A stretch of 13,474 bases of DNA from an uncultured Oribacterium sp. (GTDB taxonomy: Bacteria; Bacillota; Clostridia; Lachnospirales; Lachnospiraceae): the NCBI GenBank assembly GCA_934279105.1, contig CAKQWR010000041.1:1-13474 (forward strand). The letters are read 5' to 3'. The translations under genes and the position numbers were made by a program. Positions 6,084 through 13,474 of the stretch are shown piece after piece (the first letter of the stretch is position 1; every line of letters starts with the position of its first letter). The notes beneath the pieces were generated by a model. That model had not been told where the DNA came from, searched no databases, and saw nothing but the letters and a program-made list of their open reading frames with translations.

Positions 6084-6148
6084 CCGCGAGGGGCCGATGA
6101 TACAGTTCAGAGTCCGGGAGGAGTACCTAGAGGGCAGGCCCCTCGCGG
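6084..6148 (-). repeat. GC-rich 12-bp inverted repeat with 41-nt loop between mfd and the HU gene
   Basis: Positions 6084-6095 and 6137-6148 are perfect reverse complements (CCGCGAGGGGCC with GGCCCCTCGCGG) around a 41-nt loop. In mfd mRNA it would fold 20 nt past the stop codon, but it is followed by GACCAGGCC rather than T residues, so it is not a textbook intrinsic terminator. A second pairing is possible: GGCCTGCCC at the 5' arm/loop boundary can also pair with GGGACCAGGCC just after the 3' arm, with a 2-nt bulge. It may protect the mfd 3' end, act with Rho, or be a palindromic repeat. Confidence 0.6.
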
Positions 6149-6168
6149 AACTTGCGCATCCGTGATTC

Positions 6169-9100
6169 TCAGCTGCACTGTAGTCTTTTCAGTACCTCTT
6201 CTACGTTGTCCATGGTTTCGAGCAGTGTCCAGGCTTTTTCGCGGGCGCTCTGATGGAAGACGAGCATCGCCTGTTTTCCGGTCACGAAACGGAGGCGTCC
6301 CTGCTGCTCGCGGACGAGTGCCGGAATCTCTTCTACCCGGATGTTTGCCTTCGCATCAAGCATGATCTTCCAGCTGCCTTTCCGGATATCCACCTCAGTC
6401 GCATAGCTCCGGTGCGCTTCTGCACGAAGCAGTGCGATGCGAAGCAGGTTCTCGCACGGCTTCGGAATCTCACCGAAACGATCGATCAGCTCATCCTGCA
6501 TCTCGCTGTAGTCCTCTTCGTTTTCGATAGACGAAATCCGCTTGTAGACATCCAGCTTCTGGTACTCGTTTGCGATATACGTATCCGGAATGAACGCATC
6601 GATATCGCAGTCGATCTGCGTGTCGAAATCCGGAAGCTCTGGAACCTCGCCCTTCTCTTCCTTTACGGCGGTGTTCAGAAGCTTACAGTACAAATCGTAG
6701 CCGACCGCCTCCATATGGCCATGCTGCTCCGCGCCTAAAACATTGCCCGCACCACGGATCTCGAGGTCCCGCATCGCGATGCGGATACCCGAGCCAAGCT
6801 GGGTAAACTCCCGGATCGCCTTCAGGCGCTTCTCGGATTCCTCCGTCAGCATCTTGCCACGCCGGTACATCAGGAACGCATACGAGGTCCGGTTCGAGCG
6901 TCCGACACGGCCACGGATCTGGTACAGCTGACTTAAGCCCATCCGGTCCGCGTCCTGGATGATGATCGTGTTCGCATTCGGAATGTCCAGTCCCGTTTCG
7001 ATGATGGTCGTGGACACCAGCACGTTGATCTCACCGTTAATGAAACGGAGCATGATATCCTCGAGCTGCGTCTCCGACATCTGTCCATGCGCGTACGCGA
7101 TTCGGGCATCCGGACAGAGCTTCTGCACGTGTCCTGCGACATCCGCGATGTTATTGACCCGGTTATACACGTAGTATACCTGGCCGTTTCGCGCGAGCTC
7201 GCGGTTGATCGCCTCACGCACCAGCTCATCGTTGTACTCCATGACATAGGTCTGGATCGGTACACGATCGATCGGCGGCTCTTCCAGTACCGACATATCC
7301 CGGATGCCGACCATCGACATATGAAGTGTACGAGGAATCGGGGTCGCCGTCAGCGTCAGTACATCGACGTTTTTCTTCAGATTCTTGATACGCTCCTTGT
7401 GCGTGACGCCGAAGCGCTGTTCCTCATCGACGATCAGGAGTCCGAGATTCTTAAACTCGACATCCTTACTCAGCAGTCGGTGTGTGCCAATGACGACATC
7501 GACACGGCCGGCCTTCAGGTCTTCGAGTGACTTTCGGATCTGCTGCGGTGTCCGGAAACGGCACAGCAGTGCGATGTTCACCGGGAAGCCCTTCATGCGC
7601 TCTACGAAGGTGTTGTAGATCTGCTGCGCGAGAATCGTCGTCGGTACGAGGTAAGCCACCTGCTTACTGTCCTGTACCGCCTTAAACGCAGCGCGCAGTG
7701 CGATCTCCGTTTTACCGTAACCGACATCGCCGCAGATGAGACGATCCATGATTTTATGGCTCTCCATATCATGTTTGACAGCTTCGATTGCGAGATCCTG
7801 GTCGACCGTCTCCTCGTACGGGAACATTTCCTCGAATTCCTTCTGCCAGATCGTATCCGGGCCGAACTGAAAACCGGACTCGGACTGACGCGCTGCATAG
7901 AGCTTCACCAGATCGCGTGCGATTTCCTTTACTGCGTGCTGTACACGGTTTCTGGTCTTATGCCACTCCGTACCGCCGAGCTTATTCAGCTTCGGCTTCG
8001 CCGCATCGGCCCCCGCATACTTCTGAATACCCTCGAGTCTCGTCGCCGGCAGATACAGATTTCCGCCATCCCCATACTCAACCTTGATATAGTCCTTCGT
8101 CACGCCCTGGCTTTCGATACGCTCGATTCCACGATAAATACCGATACCATGGTCCTCATGCACGACATAATCGCCGATACTGAGCTCACTCAGCTTCGCA
8201 ATCGTCTGGCCATCCAGCTTCTTCTGCTTCCGTTTCTTCTGAACAGCACTTGTATTGCCGAACATATCTCCTTCGGTCAGCAGCACGAAGCGCTCCGCCG
8301 GGAACTGGAAGCCGGTGTTCAGCACACCGAACATAACCATGATGGCGCCACGCGTTTCTTCCTCATGTGCCGCACGAATCTCTCTGCCAGCCACATCGAG
8401 GATCTGCGCTGAAAGACTGCTTCCCTGACCACCACGGCCGGAGCCTGTCTTGCCGGTACCTGTCCCCTTCGGTTTCGCGTTCCGCGCAACGGTATCCGAT
8501 GCAGCCGTGGCTGTGTCATCCAGCTGACCGGCGCCTGCATCGATCTCGGCAGCTTCCGGCACATCCGGGCAGTAGGCTCGAAGATCATAATCTCGAAGAT
8601 TCTGCGCGAGACGGGACGCACGTGTACGAGACGGGCTCAGCAGTACGATCTGATACTGTTCTGTCTGCCAGTGCCGGAGATCCTTCAGAAGCATCTCGAA
8701 GCCCGACTTATTGTAGGACGGTACTTCTGCGGTGTCGAAATGAATGCTCTTCTGGCACTTCAGAGTACTTACATTATTTCCGAGCGCACTGAATGCTACG
8801 GTCCGCTCTGTATCGAGACGCTCCATGATCTGGTCGACACCATAGATCAGCTTATCCGGATCACGCTCATCCTTTTCTGCGAGTCCCTGCGCCTCGAGGG
8901 TAGCCGCAAGCTTCGCGTGATGCTTCATCTCCTCCACGCGAGCTTCGAAACTCTCCCGGAATTCGGTTTCAACTGCACGTCCACGTTCCAGCAGTCGGTC
9001 CGGCTCATCCAGGAACAGCAGCGTCCGGTCATCGAAGTAATCAAGCAGACTCACTTCCTGCTTCTCACTGCCCGCACCATGCGCACGATCCGACGCTGGA

Positions 9101-9792
9101 AAAATCTCGACGGAGTCCAGACTGTCGATGGAACGCTGTGTCTCCGCATCAAAGGTCCGGATGCCGTCCACTTCCGTATCCCAGAACTCGATGCGGACCG
9201 GGTTTTCCGAGGTGAACGGATAGACATCCACGATACCGCCACGGATCGAATACTCACCCATGGCGTCCACCTCGACGACTCGCTCATAACCAAGCCGCGA
9301 AAGCTTCGTCGACAGCGCCTCCATCTCCATCGTCATCCCAGGCTCTACCAGCAGGACAGACTCCGAGAAGTTCTCTCGACCGAGCACACGGTCCATGAGT
9401 GCGTCAATGCTGGCGACCACGACGCCACCATCATCTTCCATGATATGCTTCAGCACCTCGACACGCTGCCGGGTGATGAGTGTTCCCTGTGTATCTGCCT
9501 GATAAAAAAGAAAATCCTTCGCCGGATAGTACCAGGCCTGCTCAGAAAACGCATGGATATCCCGGACGAAACGCTTGCCGGTTGCTTCATCCTTCACCAC
9601 AAGCAGCTTCCACGGGCGCTTACCATCCTTCGACGCCCCACGCTTCGTACGCTTCGACGCTGCCGAGAGCGATACCAGAAGCTGCGCCTTCACCGGATCC
9701 ACGGTTCCGGTTACTGCAAGCGGACCCGCACCATCGGTGAGGGCCTGTTGCAGTACCTGATAGCTTTCTGTTTTCAGAAATGGATTGATCAT
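6169..9792 (-). CDS. mfd: transcription-repair coupling factor
   Basis: Mfd is a double-stranded DNA translocase that pushes or removes RNA polymerase stalled at lesions and recruits UvrA for excision repair. In this 1207-residue version the UvrB-like N-terminal module comes first, then the RNA polymerase-interacting domain (about 540-635, [16 protein letters not shown] onward), then the helicase core: Walker A GDVGYGKT at 688-695, DEEQ at 789-792, TATPIPRTL at 815-823 and QIRGRVGR at 958-965, followed by the C-terminal autoinhibitory region. I chose the ATG at 9792 for its AGAGGA ribosome binding site and because MINPFL begins the conserved region; the frame is open 24 codons further but without support. 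A Gly/Thr/Ser/Lys-rich linker at about 417-459 is unusually low in complexity. It follows pth by 103 nt, the usual Firmicute order, probably as one unit. Confidence 0.96.
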   Translation of the reverse strand: MINPFLKTESYQVLQQALTDGAGPLAVTGTVDPVKAQLLVSLSAASKRTKRGASKDGKRPWKLLVVKDEATGKRFVRDIHAFSEQAWYYPAKDFLFYQADTQGTLITRQRVEVLKHIMEDDGGVVVASIDALMDRVLGRENFSESVLLVEPGMTMEMEALSTKLSRLGYERVVEVDAMGEYSIRGGIVDVYPFTSENPVRIEFWDTEVDGIRTFDAETQRSIDSLDSVEIFPASDRAHGAGSEKQEVSLLDYFDDRTLLFLDEPDRLLERGRAVETEFRESFEARVEEMKHHAKLAATLEAQGLAEKDERDPDKLIYGVDQIMERLDTERTVAFSALGNNVSTLKCQKSIHFDTAEVPSYNKSGFEMLLKDLRHWQTEQYQIVLLSPSRTRASRLAQNLRDYDLRAYCPDVPEAAEIDAGAGQLDDTATAASDTVARNAKPKGTGTGKTGSGRGGQGSSLSAQILDVAGREIRAAHEEETRGAIMVMFGVLNTGFQFPAERFVLLTEGDMFGNTSAVQKKRKQKKLDGQTIAKLSELSIGDYVVHEDHGIGIYRGIERIESQGVTKDYIKVEYGDGGNLYLPATRLEGIQKYAGADAAKPKLNKLGGTEWHKTRNRVQHAVKEIARDLVKLYAARQSESGFQFGPDTIWQKEFEEMFPYEETVDQDLAIEAVKHDMESHKIMDRLICGDVGYGKTEIALRAAFKAVQDSKQVAYLVPTTILAQQIYNTFVERMKGFPVNIALLCRFRTPQQIRKSLEDLKAGRVDVVIGTHRLLSKDVEFKNLGLLIVDEEQRFGVTHKERIKNLKKNVDVLTLTATPIPRTLHMSMVGIRDMSVLEEPPIDRVPIQTYVMEYNDELVREAINRELARNGQVYYVYNRVNNIADVAGHVQKLCPDARIAYAHGQMSETQLEDIMLRFINGEINVLVSTTIIETGLDIPNANTIIIQDADRMGLSQLYQIRGRVGRSNRTSYAFLMYRRGKMLTEESEKRLKAIREFTQLGSGIRIAMRDLEIRGAGNVLGAEQHGHMEAVGYDLYCKLLNTAVKEEKGEVPELPDFDTQIDCDIDAFIPDTYIANEYQKLDVYKRISSIENEEDYSEMQDELIDRFGEIPKPCENLLRIALLRAEAHRSYATEVDIRKGSWKIMLDAKANIRVEEIPALVREQQGRLRFVTGKQAMLVFHQSAREKAWTLLETMDNVEEVLKRLQCS

Positions 9793-9895
9793 AGCGTTTC
9801 CTCTACTGTACACATGACGCATAAAAGCGGAGAACATAAACGCAGCACCCCACATCGGCGGCACTGCGCAGCATTTGTTGAAAAACCACGCCGGT

Positions 9896-10489
9896 TTATG
9901 CCTTCGCGCAGTCCATCGGATTATAGCGGTTCATCGCGTGCTCCACCCCCTGATTCACGATGTCGAGAATCGCATCTGAAACCGCATCATACGTATCCTG
10001 CATCACCGCCGCATCATTCTTATCAAACTTCGCCAGTACATGATCCGCCAGGTCCATATACTCCGGCTTCTGACCGACACCGACACGCACACGCAGGAAC
10101 TGATCCGTGCCGAGACACTGAATGATGGACTTCAGTCCATTATGGCCTCCCGCCGATCCCGATTTCCGAATTCGCATCCGACCGACGTCGAGATTAATAT
10201 CATCCGACACCACGATGATGTTCTCCGGCGGAATCTTATAAAAATTCGCGAGCGGCGCGATGCAGTTTCCGGACAGATTCATATACGTCAGCGGCTTCAC
10301 GATGATGAGCTGCTCCGGTCCCACCGAGGTCATATACCGTGCCTTCCCATACACCCCCTGAAACTTCGTCTCATTCAGCTTTAGATCCCCCAGCTTTCCG
10401 CAAAGCACCTCAATCGCCGCAAAGCCCGTATTATGACGCGTACCGATATATTTCTTCTCCGGATTCCCAAGACCCGCAATCAGATACAT
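9896..10489 (-). CDS. pth: peptidyl-tRNA hydrolase
   Basis: This 197-residue enzyme cleaves the ester bond in peptidyl-tRNAs released prematurely from ribosomes, recycling tRNA; it is normally essential. Catalytic and binding residues are in place: Asn9 in GLGNP, His19 in TRHNTGF, Asn71 in LTYMNLSG, Asp96 or Asp97 in VVSDDINLDVG, and Asn117 in GGHNGLKS. The C-terminal FDKNDAAVM segment is also typical. The ATG at 10489 has a perfect GGAGGAA ribosome binding site; a 14-codon upstream extension in the same frame lacks one. In Bacillus subtilis this gene is spoVC, in the same position between spoVG and mfd. Confidence 0.97.
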   Translation of the reverse strand: MYLIAGLGNPEKKYIGTRHNTGFAAIEVLCGKLGDLKLNETKFQGVYGKARYMTSVGPEQLIIVKPLTYMNLSGNCIAPLANFYKIPPENIIVVSDDINLDVGRMRIRKSGSAGGHNGLKSIIQCLGTDQFLRVRVGVGQKPEYMDLADHVLAKFDKNDAAVMQDTYDAVSDAILDIVNQGVEHAMNRYNPMDCAKA

Positions 10490-10637
10490 ACTATTTCCTC
10501 CATATATAAAACGAATTATGAAAAGCATCACAAAAGCGGAACTGAAACGAAAAGGATACCCCTCTTCATTCCGGTCCCACCATAAACGCCATCATAACAC
10601 AAATTCATTTCTTTTTATATAGAGATACGTAACAGGT

Positions 10638-10684
10638 GGAGCTTCGTTCAGGCCGGTGCCGGGGAGCAGCCTGAACAAAGCTCC
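10638..10684 (-). repeat. 16-bp hairpin without U-tract between spoVG and pth
   Basis: Arms 10638-10653 and 10669-10684 pair over 16 positions (one G-T wobble) around a 15-nt loop. It comes 20 nt after the spoVG terminator in the direction of transcription and is followed by ACCTGTTACG, not T residues. It lies within the 256-nt spoVG-pth gap, of which the remaining roughly 150 nt before pth hold no promoter I can defend. It may be a backup 3'-end structure or part of a small transcript. Confidence 0.55.
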
Positions 10685-10703
10685 GCATGAATGAACACAA
10701 TTC

Positions 10704-10737
10704 AAAAGAGAGTCATCGCCGCAGCGATGACTCTCTT
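10704..10737 (-). terminator. intrinsic terminator of glgC-glgD-spoVG
   Basis: On the minus strand a perfect 14-bp stem (AAGAGAGTCATCGC and its complement) with a TGCG loop ends in TTTT, then GAATTG. It starts 8 nt past the spoVG stop codon. The U-tract is short but the stem is very strong. Confidence 0.87.
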
Positions 10738-10745
10738 ACATTTAC

Positions 10746-11021
10746 TTAGTAGCCTTCCGTCTCGGAAACCATCTCCGCCTGATACTTATCCAGGATAATC
10801 TCCTGAATCGCTTCTCTGGTCGAAGACTTAATCGGATGTGCGATGTCTCTGTACTCGCCATCCGCTGTCTTTCTGGACGGCATCGCGATGAAAAGACCCT
10901 TCTCGCCCTCGATGACCTTGATATCATGAATGACAAATTCATTATCGAAGGTGATGGAGACGATGGCCTTCATCTTTCCTTCCTTATCCACTTTACGGAT
11001 CCGTACATCTGTTATCTGCAT
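10746..11021 (-). CDS. spoVG: SpoVG family regulator
   Basis: This 91-residue protein matches SpoVG along its length: [10 protein letters not shown] at the start, [21 protein letters not shown], the family signature FIAMPSRK at 44-51, and [17 protein letters not shown]. SpoVG is a small nucleic-acid-binding regulator. It was named from Bacillus sporulation, but in non-sporulating Firmicutes it affects cell wall, capsule, virulence and metabolism, so it does not prove sporulation. It starts 15 nt after glgD, with AGGAGG directly after the glgD stop codon, so it is the last gene of the glg operon. In Bacillus subtilis it is instead followed by gcaD (glmU) and prs, neither of which is here. Confidence 0.96.
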   Translation of the reverse strand: MQITDVRIRKVDKEGKMKAIVSITFDNEFVIHDIKVIEGEKGLFIAMPSRKTADGEYRDIAHPIKSSTREAIQEIILDKYQAEMVSETEGY

Positions 11022-11036
11022 GTCCCGATCCTCCTA

Positions 11037-12158
11037 TTACATCTGGTATCTTGTATTCTTCTCTACAACGATCTTAATGTCATCCGGAGTTCCGATATAA
11101 GTCGTGTTCGCACGAATCGTGTCACGGCTCTCTACGATGCAGTTTTCGATCACGGTGTTATCACCGATGTATACGTCATTCAGAATGATGGAGTTCTTAA
11201 TGACACAGTTGTTTCCGACATAAACCTTACGGAAGAGTACGGAATTCTCAACAGTACCGTTGATGATACATCCACTTGCGAGAATAGAATGATGCACATT
11301 ACAATCCGGATTATACTTTGCAGGAGGGTTATCCTCGAGCTTCGTATATACACCCGGCTGCTCCTTGAAGAAGAATTCACGGAGATCACGATTCAGGAAA
11401 TCCATGTTGGTCTTATAATAAGAATCTACGGATGCGATGTTTGCCCAGTAGCTGTCGATCTTATAGCCATAAATTCTCTTTACATTCTTATAACGAACGA
11501 GGATATCCTGTACAAAATCGGTGCGATCCTCATCGTGTGCCTTCTCCAGAAGTTCGATCAGCTGACGACGACGGATGATGTAGATACCACAGGAAATGGT
11601 ATTCGCATCGGTTGCAATCGGCTTCTCCTCGAAGTCGACGATGCGTCCATCTTCGTTCATCTTCACACAGCCGAAACGAGAAACATCTGTGTTCGGCTCC
11701 ATGGTCTTCACAACCACGGTGATATCTGCCTTCTTGTTGATATGGTGCTCCAGTACCTTCGCATAGTCGAGCTTGTAGATACCATCACCGGAAGCGATGA
11801 TAACATACGGCTCATGTGACTGCTTCAGGAAATCCAGGTTCTGGTACAGTGCATCTGCGGTTCCACGGAACCAGTCACTGTGCTCCGCGGTGATGGTCGG
11901 TGTATATACATACAGACCGCCCTGCTTACGGCCGAAATCCCACCACTTCGAAGAAGAAAGGTGCTGATTCAGGGATCTGGAATTGTACTGTGTCAGTACA
12001 GCCACTCTCTGTACATGGGAGTTGGACATATTTGAAAGAGCGAAGTCGATGGCACGGAAGGATCCGGCTACCGGCATCGCTGCGATGGCTCTCTTGTTGG
12101 AAAGCTCACGCATTCTCTTATTATTACCACCTGCTAAAATAATACCTATCGCTCTCAT
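11037..12158 (-). CDS. glgD: glucose-1-phosphate adenylyltransferase subunit GlgD
   Basis: This 373-residue protein has the nucleotidyltransferase fold followed by a left-handed beta-helix (about 285-360), the architecture of ADP-glucose pyrophosphorylase. In Firmicutes GlgD is the non-catalytic or weakly catalytic partner that forms a heterotetramer with GlgC and raises its activity. The sequence agrees: the nucleotide-binding motif is GGNNKRM (10-16) instead of GGQGSRL, the KPAVSFGG block is replaced by AIAAMPVAG, and the SGDHIY block reads SGDGIY (123-128). FEEKP is kept at 176-180. The ATG overlaps the glgC stop by 4 nt, with AGGAGG inside glgC, so equal production by translational coupling is likely. 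Confidence 0.95.
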   Translation of the reverse strand: MRAIGIILAGGNNKRMRELSNKRAIAAMPVAGSFRAIDFALSNMSNSHVQRVAVLTQYNSRSLNQHLSSSKWWDFGRKQGGLYVYTPTITAEHSDWFRGTADALYQNLDFLKQSHEPYVIIASGDGIYKLDYAKVLEHHINKKADITVVVKTMEPNTDVSRFGCVKMNEDGRIVDFEEKPIATDANTISCGIYIIRRRQLIELLEKAHDEDRTDFVQDILVRYKNVKRIYGYKIDSYWANIASVDSYYKTNMDFLNRDLREFFFKEQPGVYTKLEDNPPAKYNPDCNVHHSILASGCIINGTVENSVLFRKVYVGNNCVIKNSIILNDVYIGDNTVIENCIVESRDTIRANTTYIGTPDDIKIVVEKNTRYQM

Positions 12159-13429
12159 ACTGTCTCGTCCTCCTTAATGATTGCTCCGCCGCTTGCGAGT
12201 AATCCGTCAGGATAATCCTCTGCTGTCGTTACGCCATAGATTGCGGTGTTTCTTCCGACCTTTACATTGTCCGGAATCACAGAATTCTCACCCACAGTGA
12301 CAAGTTCTGCATTGTATACTCTCTGATCATATACACTCGGCTCAAAATCACCGACGCCGAGCTCACAGTTCTTACCGATCTTTACATTCTGAGCGATGAT
12401 GCCCTTATCGATTCTGGTACCCGCACCAATCGTTGCACCGGACATGATAACGGAATCATTGACCACTGCACCCGACTCGATGGTAACGCCTTCACCGATC
12501 ACCGAATTGTGTACCTCACCATGGATCTCACAGCCCTCTGCGATGATGCAGCGCTCTACATGAGAGTTCTGGGAAATAAACTGCGGTGCCGGATTCTTCG
12601 TATCGGTATAGATCTTCCAGTACTCCTCATAGAGGTTGAACTCCGGAATGATCGAAACGAGCTCCATGTTCGCCTGCCAGTAGGACTCGAGGGTTCCGAC
12701 ATCCTTCCAGTAGCCATTGAACTCATATGCGAAAATACGACTTCCCTTATTGAAAAGGTAAGGGATGATGTGCTTACCGAAGTCCTCACCCGGAACATCC
12801 TTGTTCGTGATGAGTGCTTCACGGAGCACCGGCCATGAGAAGATATAGATACCCATGGACGCAAGATTTGACTTCGGTACCTTCGGCTTCTCCTGGAAGT
12901 CGATGATACGATTATTCTCATCGGTTACGGTGATACCGAAACGGCTTGCCTCTTCCATCGGAACCGGCATCGACGCGATCGTACAGTCGGCGTTCATCGC
13001 CTTATGATACTCGAGCATAACCTCGTAATCCATCTTATAAATATGGTCACCGGAGAGGATGAGTACATACTCCGGGTCATAGTTATCGATATACTCGATG
13101 TTCTGGTAGATCGCATTTGCCGTGCCTGAGAACCAGTCCGCACCACTCTGCGACTCATATGGCTGCAGAATCGTTACGCCTCCTCTGTTACGATCCAAAT
13201 CCCACGGAATACCGATTCCGATATGGGCATTCAGACGTAAAGGCTTGTACTGTGTCAAAACTCCGACCGTATCTACACCTGAATTGATGCAGTTGGAGAG
13301 TGGGAAGTCAATGATAGAGTACTTTCCACCGAAGGATACAGCGGGTTTTGCGACATTCTTTGTGAGTACGCCAAGGCGAGAGCCCTGGCCGCCAGCAAGC
13401 AGCATGGCGATCATTTCTTTTTTAATCAC
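12155..13429 (-). CDS. glgC: glucose-1-phosphate adenylyltransferase catalytic subunit
   Basis: GlgC makes ADP-glucose from ATP and glucose-1-phosphate, the committed and allosterically controlled step of bacterial glycogen synthesis. In this 424-residue protein the nucleotide loop GGQGSRL is at 13-19, KPAVSFGG at 28-35, [12 protein letters not shown] at 99-110, [10 protein letters not shown] at 126-135 with the catalytic Asp128, and FQEKP at 178-182 for sugar phosphate binding. The C-terminal hexapeptide beta-helix covers about 290-400. It begins with GTG: GAGGTG lies 5 nt upstream, while the next ATG is 15 nt further in and too far from it. The upstream promoter is mostly outside the window, since only 45 nt remain. 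It leads the glgC-glgD-spoVG unit; glycogen synthase and branching enzyme are not in the window. Confidence 0.96.
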   Translation of the reverse strand: MIKKEMIAMLLAGGQGSRLGVLTKNVAKPAVSFGGKYSIIDFPLSNCINSGVDTVGVLTQYKPLRLNAHIGIGIPWDLDRNRGGVTILQPYESQSGADWFSGTANAIYQNIEYIDNYDPEYVLILSGDHIYKMDYEVMLEYHKAMNADCTIASMPVPMEEASRFGITVTDENNRIIDFQEKPKVPKSNLASMGIYIFSWPVLREALITNKDVPGEDFGKHIIPYLFNKGSRIFAYEFNGYWKDVGTLESYWQANMELVSIIPEFNLYEEYWKIYTDTKNPAPQFISQNSHVERCIIAEGCEIHGEVHNSVIGEGVTIESGAVVNDSVIMSGATIGAGTRIDKGIIAQNVKIGKNCELGVGDFEPSVYDQRVYNAELVTVGENSVIPDNVKVGRNTAIYGVTTAEDYPDGLLASGGAIIKEDETV

Positions 13430-13474
13430 GTCTTCACCTCATTAGTAATATAAGTAGTAGAAAAATATCTAGCT

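Noticed and set aside
9793..9895. Imperfect 10-bp hairpin between pth and mfd as a terminator
   Set aside because: It needs several G-U pairs, and only TTTATGTT follows it. pth and mfd are probably cotranscribed, so a strong terminator is not supported.
8671..10125. 484-codon plus-strand open frame opposite the start of mfd and much of pth
   Set aside because: It is antisense to two strongly conserved genes, its product is rich in His, Arg and Cys with no recognisable domain, and no ribosome binding site or promoter supports it. It is a codon-bias shadow.
10836..11819. 327-codon plus-strand open frame opposite glgD and spoVG
   Set aside because: It runs across the spoVG-glgD junction on the opposite strand; the product (very rich in Ile, Leu and Asp) resembles no family I know, and the genuine genes fully explain the sequence.

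Overview
The window looks like chromosomal DNA of a low-to-mid-GC Firmicute, most likely a clostridial (Lachnospiraceae-like) anaerobe. The evidence is AGGAGG-type ribosome binding sites, sigma-A promoters with 17-bp spacing, a GlgC/GlgD pair of ADP-glucose pyrophosphorylase subunits, and the gene order spoVG - pth - mfd - HU - rqcP - divIC - tilS - hpt, which is the conserved Firmicute spoVG-to-ftsH neighbourhood. The genus cannot be fixed from the sequence alone. Every protein gene and all four tRNAs lie on the minus strand, so transcription runs from the right end to the left end.

Right end (13429 to 10746): glgC, glgD and spoVG are tightly packed (a 4-nt stop/start overlap, then a 15-nt gap) and end in a strong hairpin terminator. 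This couples glycogen precursor synthesis to the RNA/DNA-binding regulator SpoVG. Next come pth (10489 to 9896) and mfd (9792 to 6169), which are housekeeping translation and repair genes. After mfd is a GC-rich 12-bp inverted repeat without a U-tract, and then a near-consensus promoter driving a single-gene HU unit with its own terminator.

Middle (5430 to 3037): rqcP and divIC overlap by 4 nt and end in a terminator. tilS and hpt overlap by 8 nt. A cytoplasmic GH13 neopullulanase/cyclomaltodextrinase-type enzyme (2895 to 784) then sits where ftsH is commonly found. Compared with the Bacillus subtilis order, the sporulation genes normally interleaved here (spoVT, spoVB-like yabM, yabP, yabQ, spoIIE) are all absent and the housekeeping genes are intact, which suggests a non-sporulating descendant of a spore former.

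Left end (1 to 783): a tRNA operon, Gly(UCC)-Phe(GAA)-Gly(GCC)-Gly(GCC), reads leftward from a consensus promoter. None of the four tRNAs encodes its 3' CCA. Between that promoter and the GH13 stop codon lies a nearly complete self-complementary element of about 175 nt that can fold into one long hairpin with a central internal loop. This is the geometry of 6S RNA and is the most interesting non-coding signal in the window. I saw no mobile element, CRISPR array, phage or toxin-antitoxin gene, and no clearly novel protein system.
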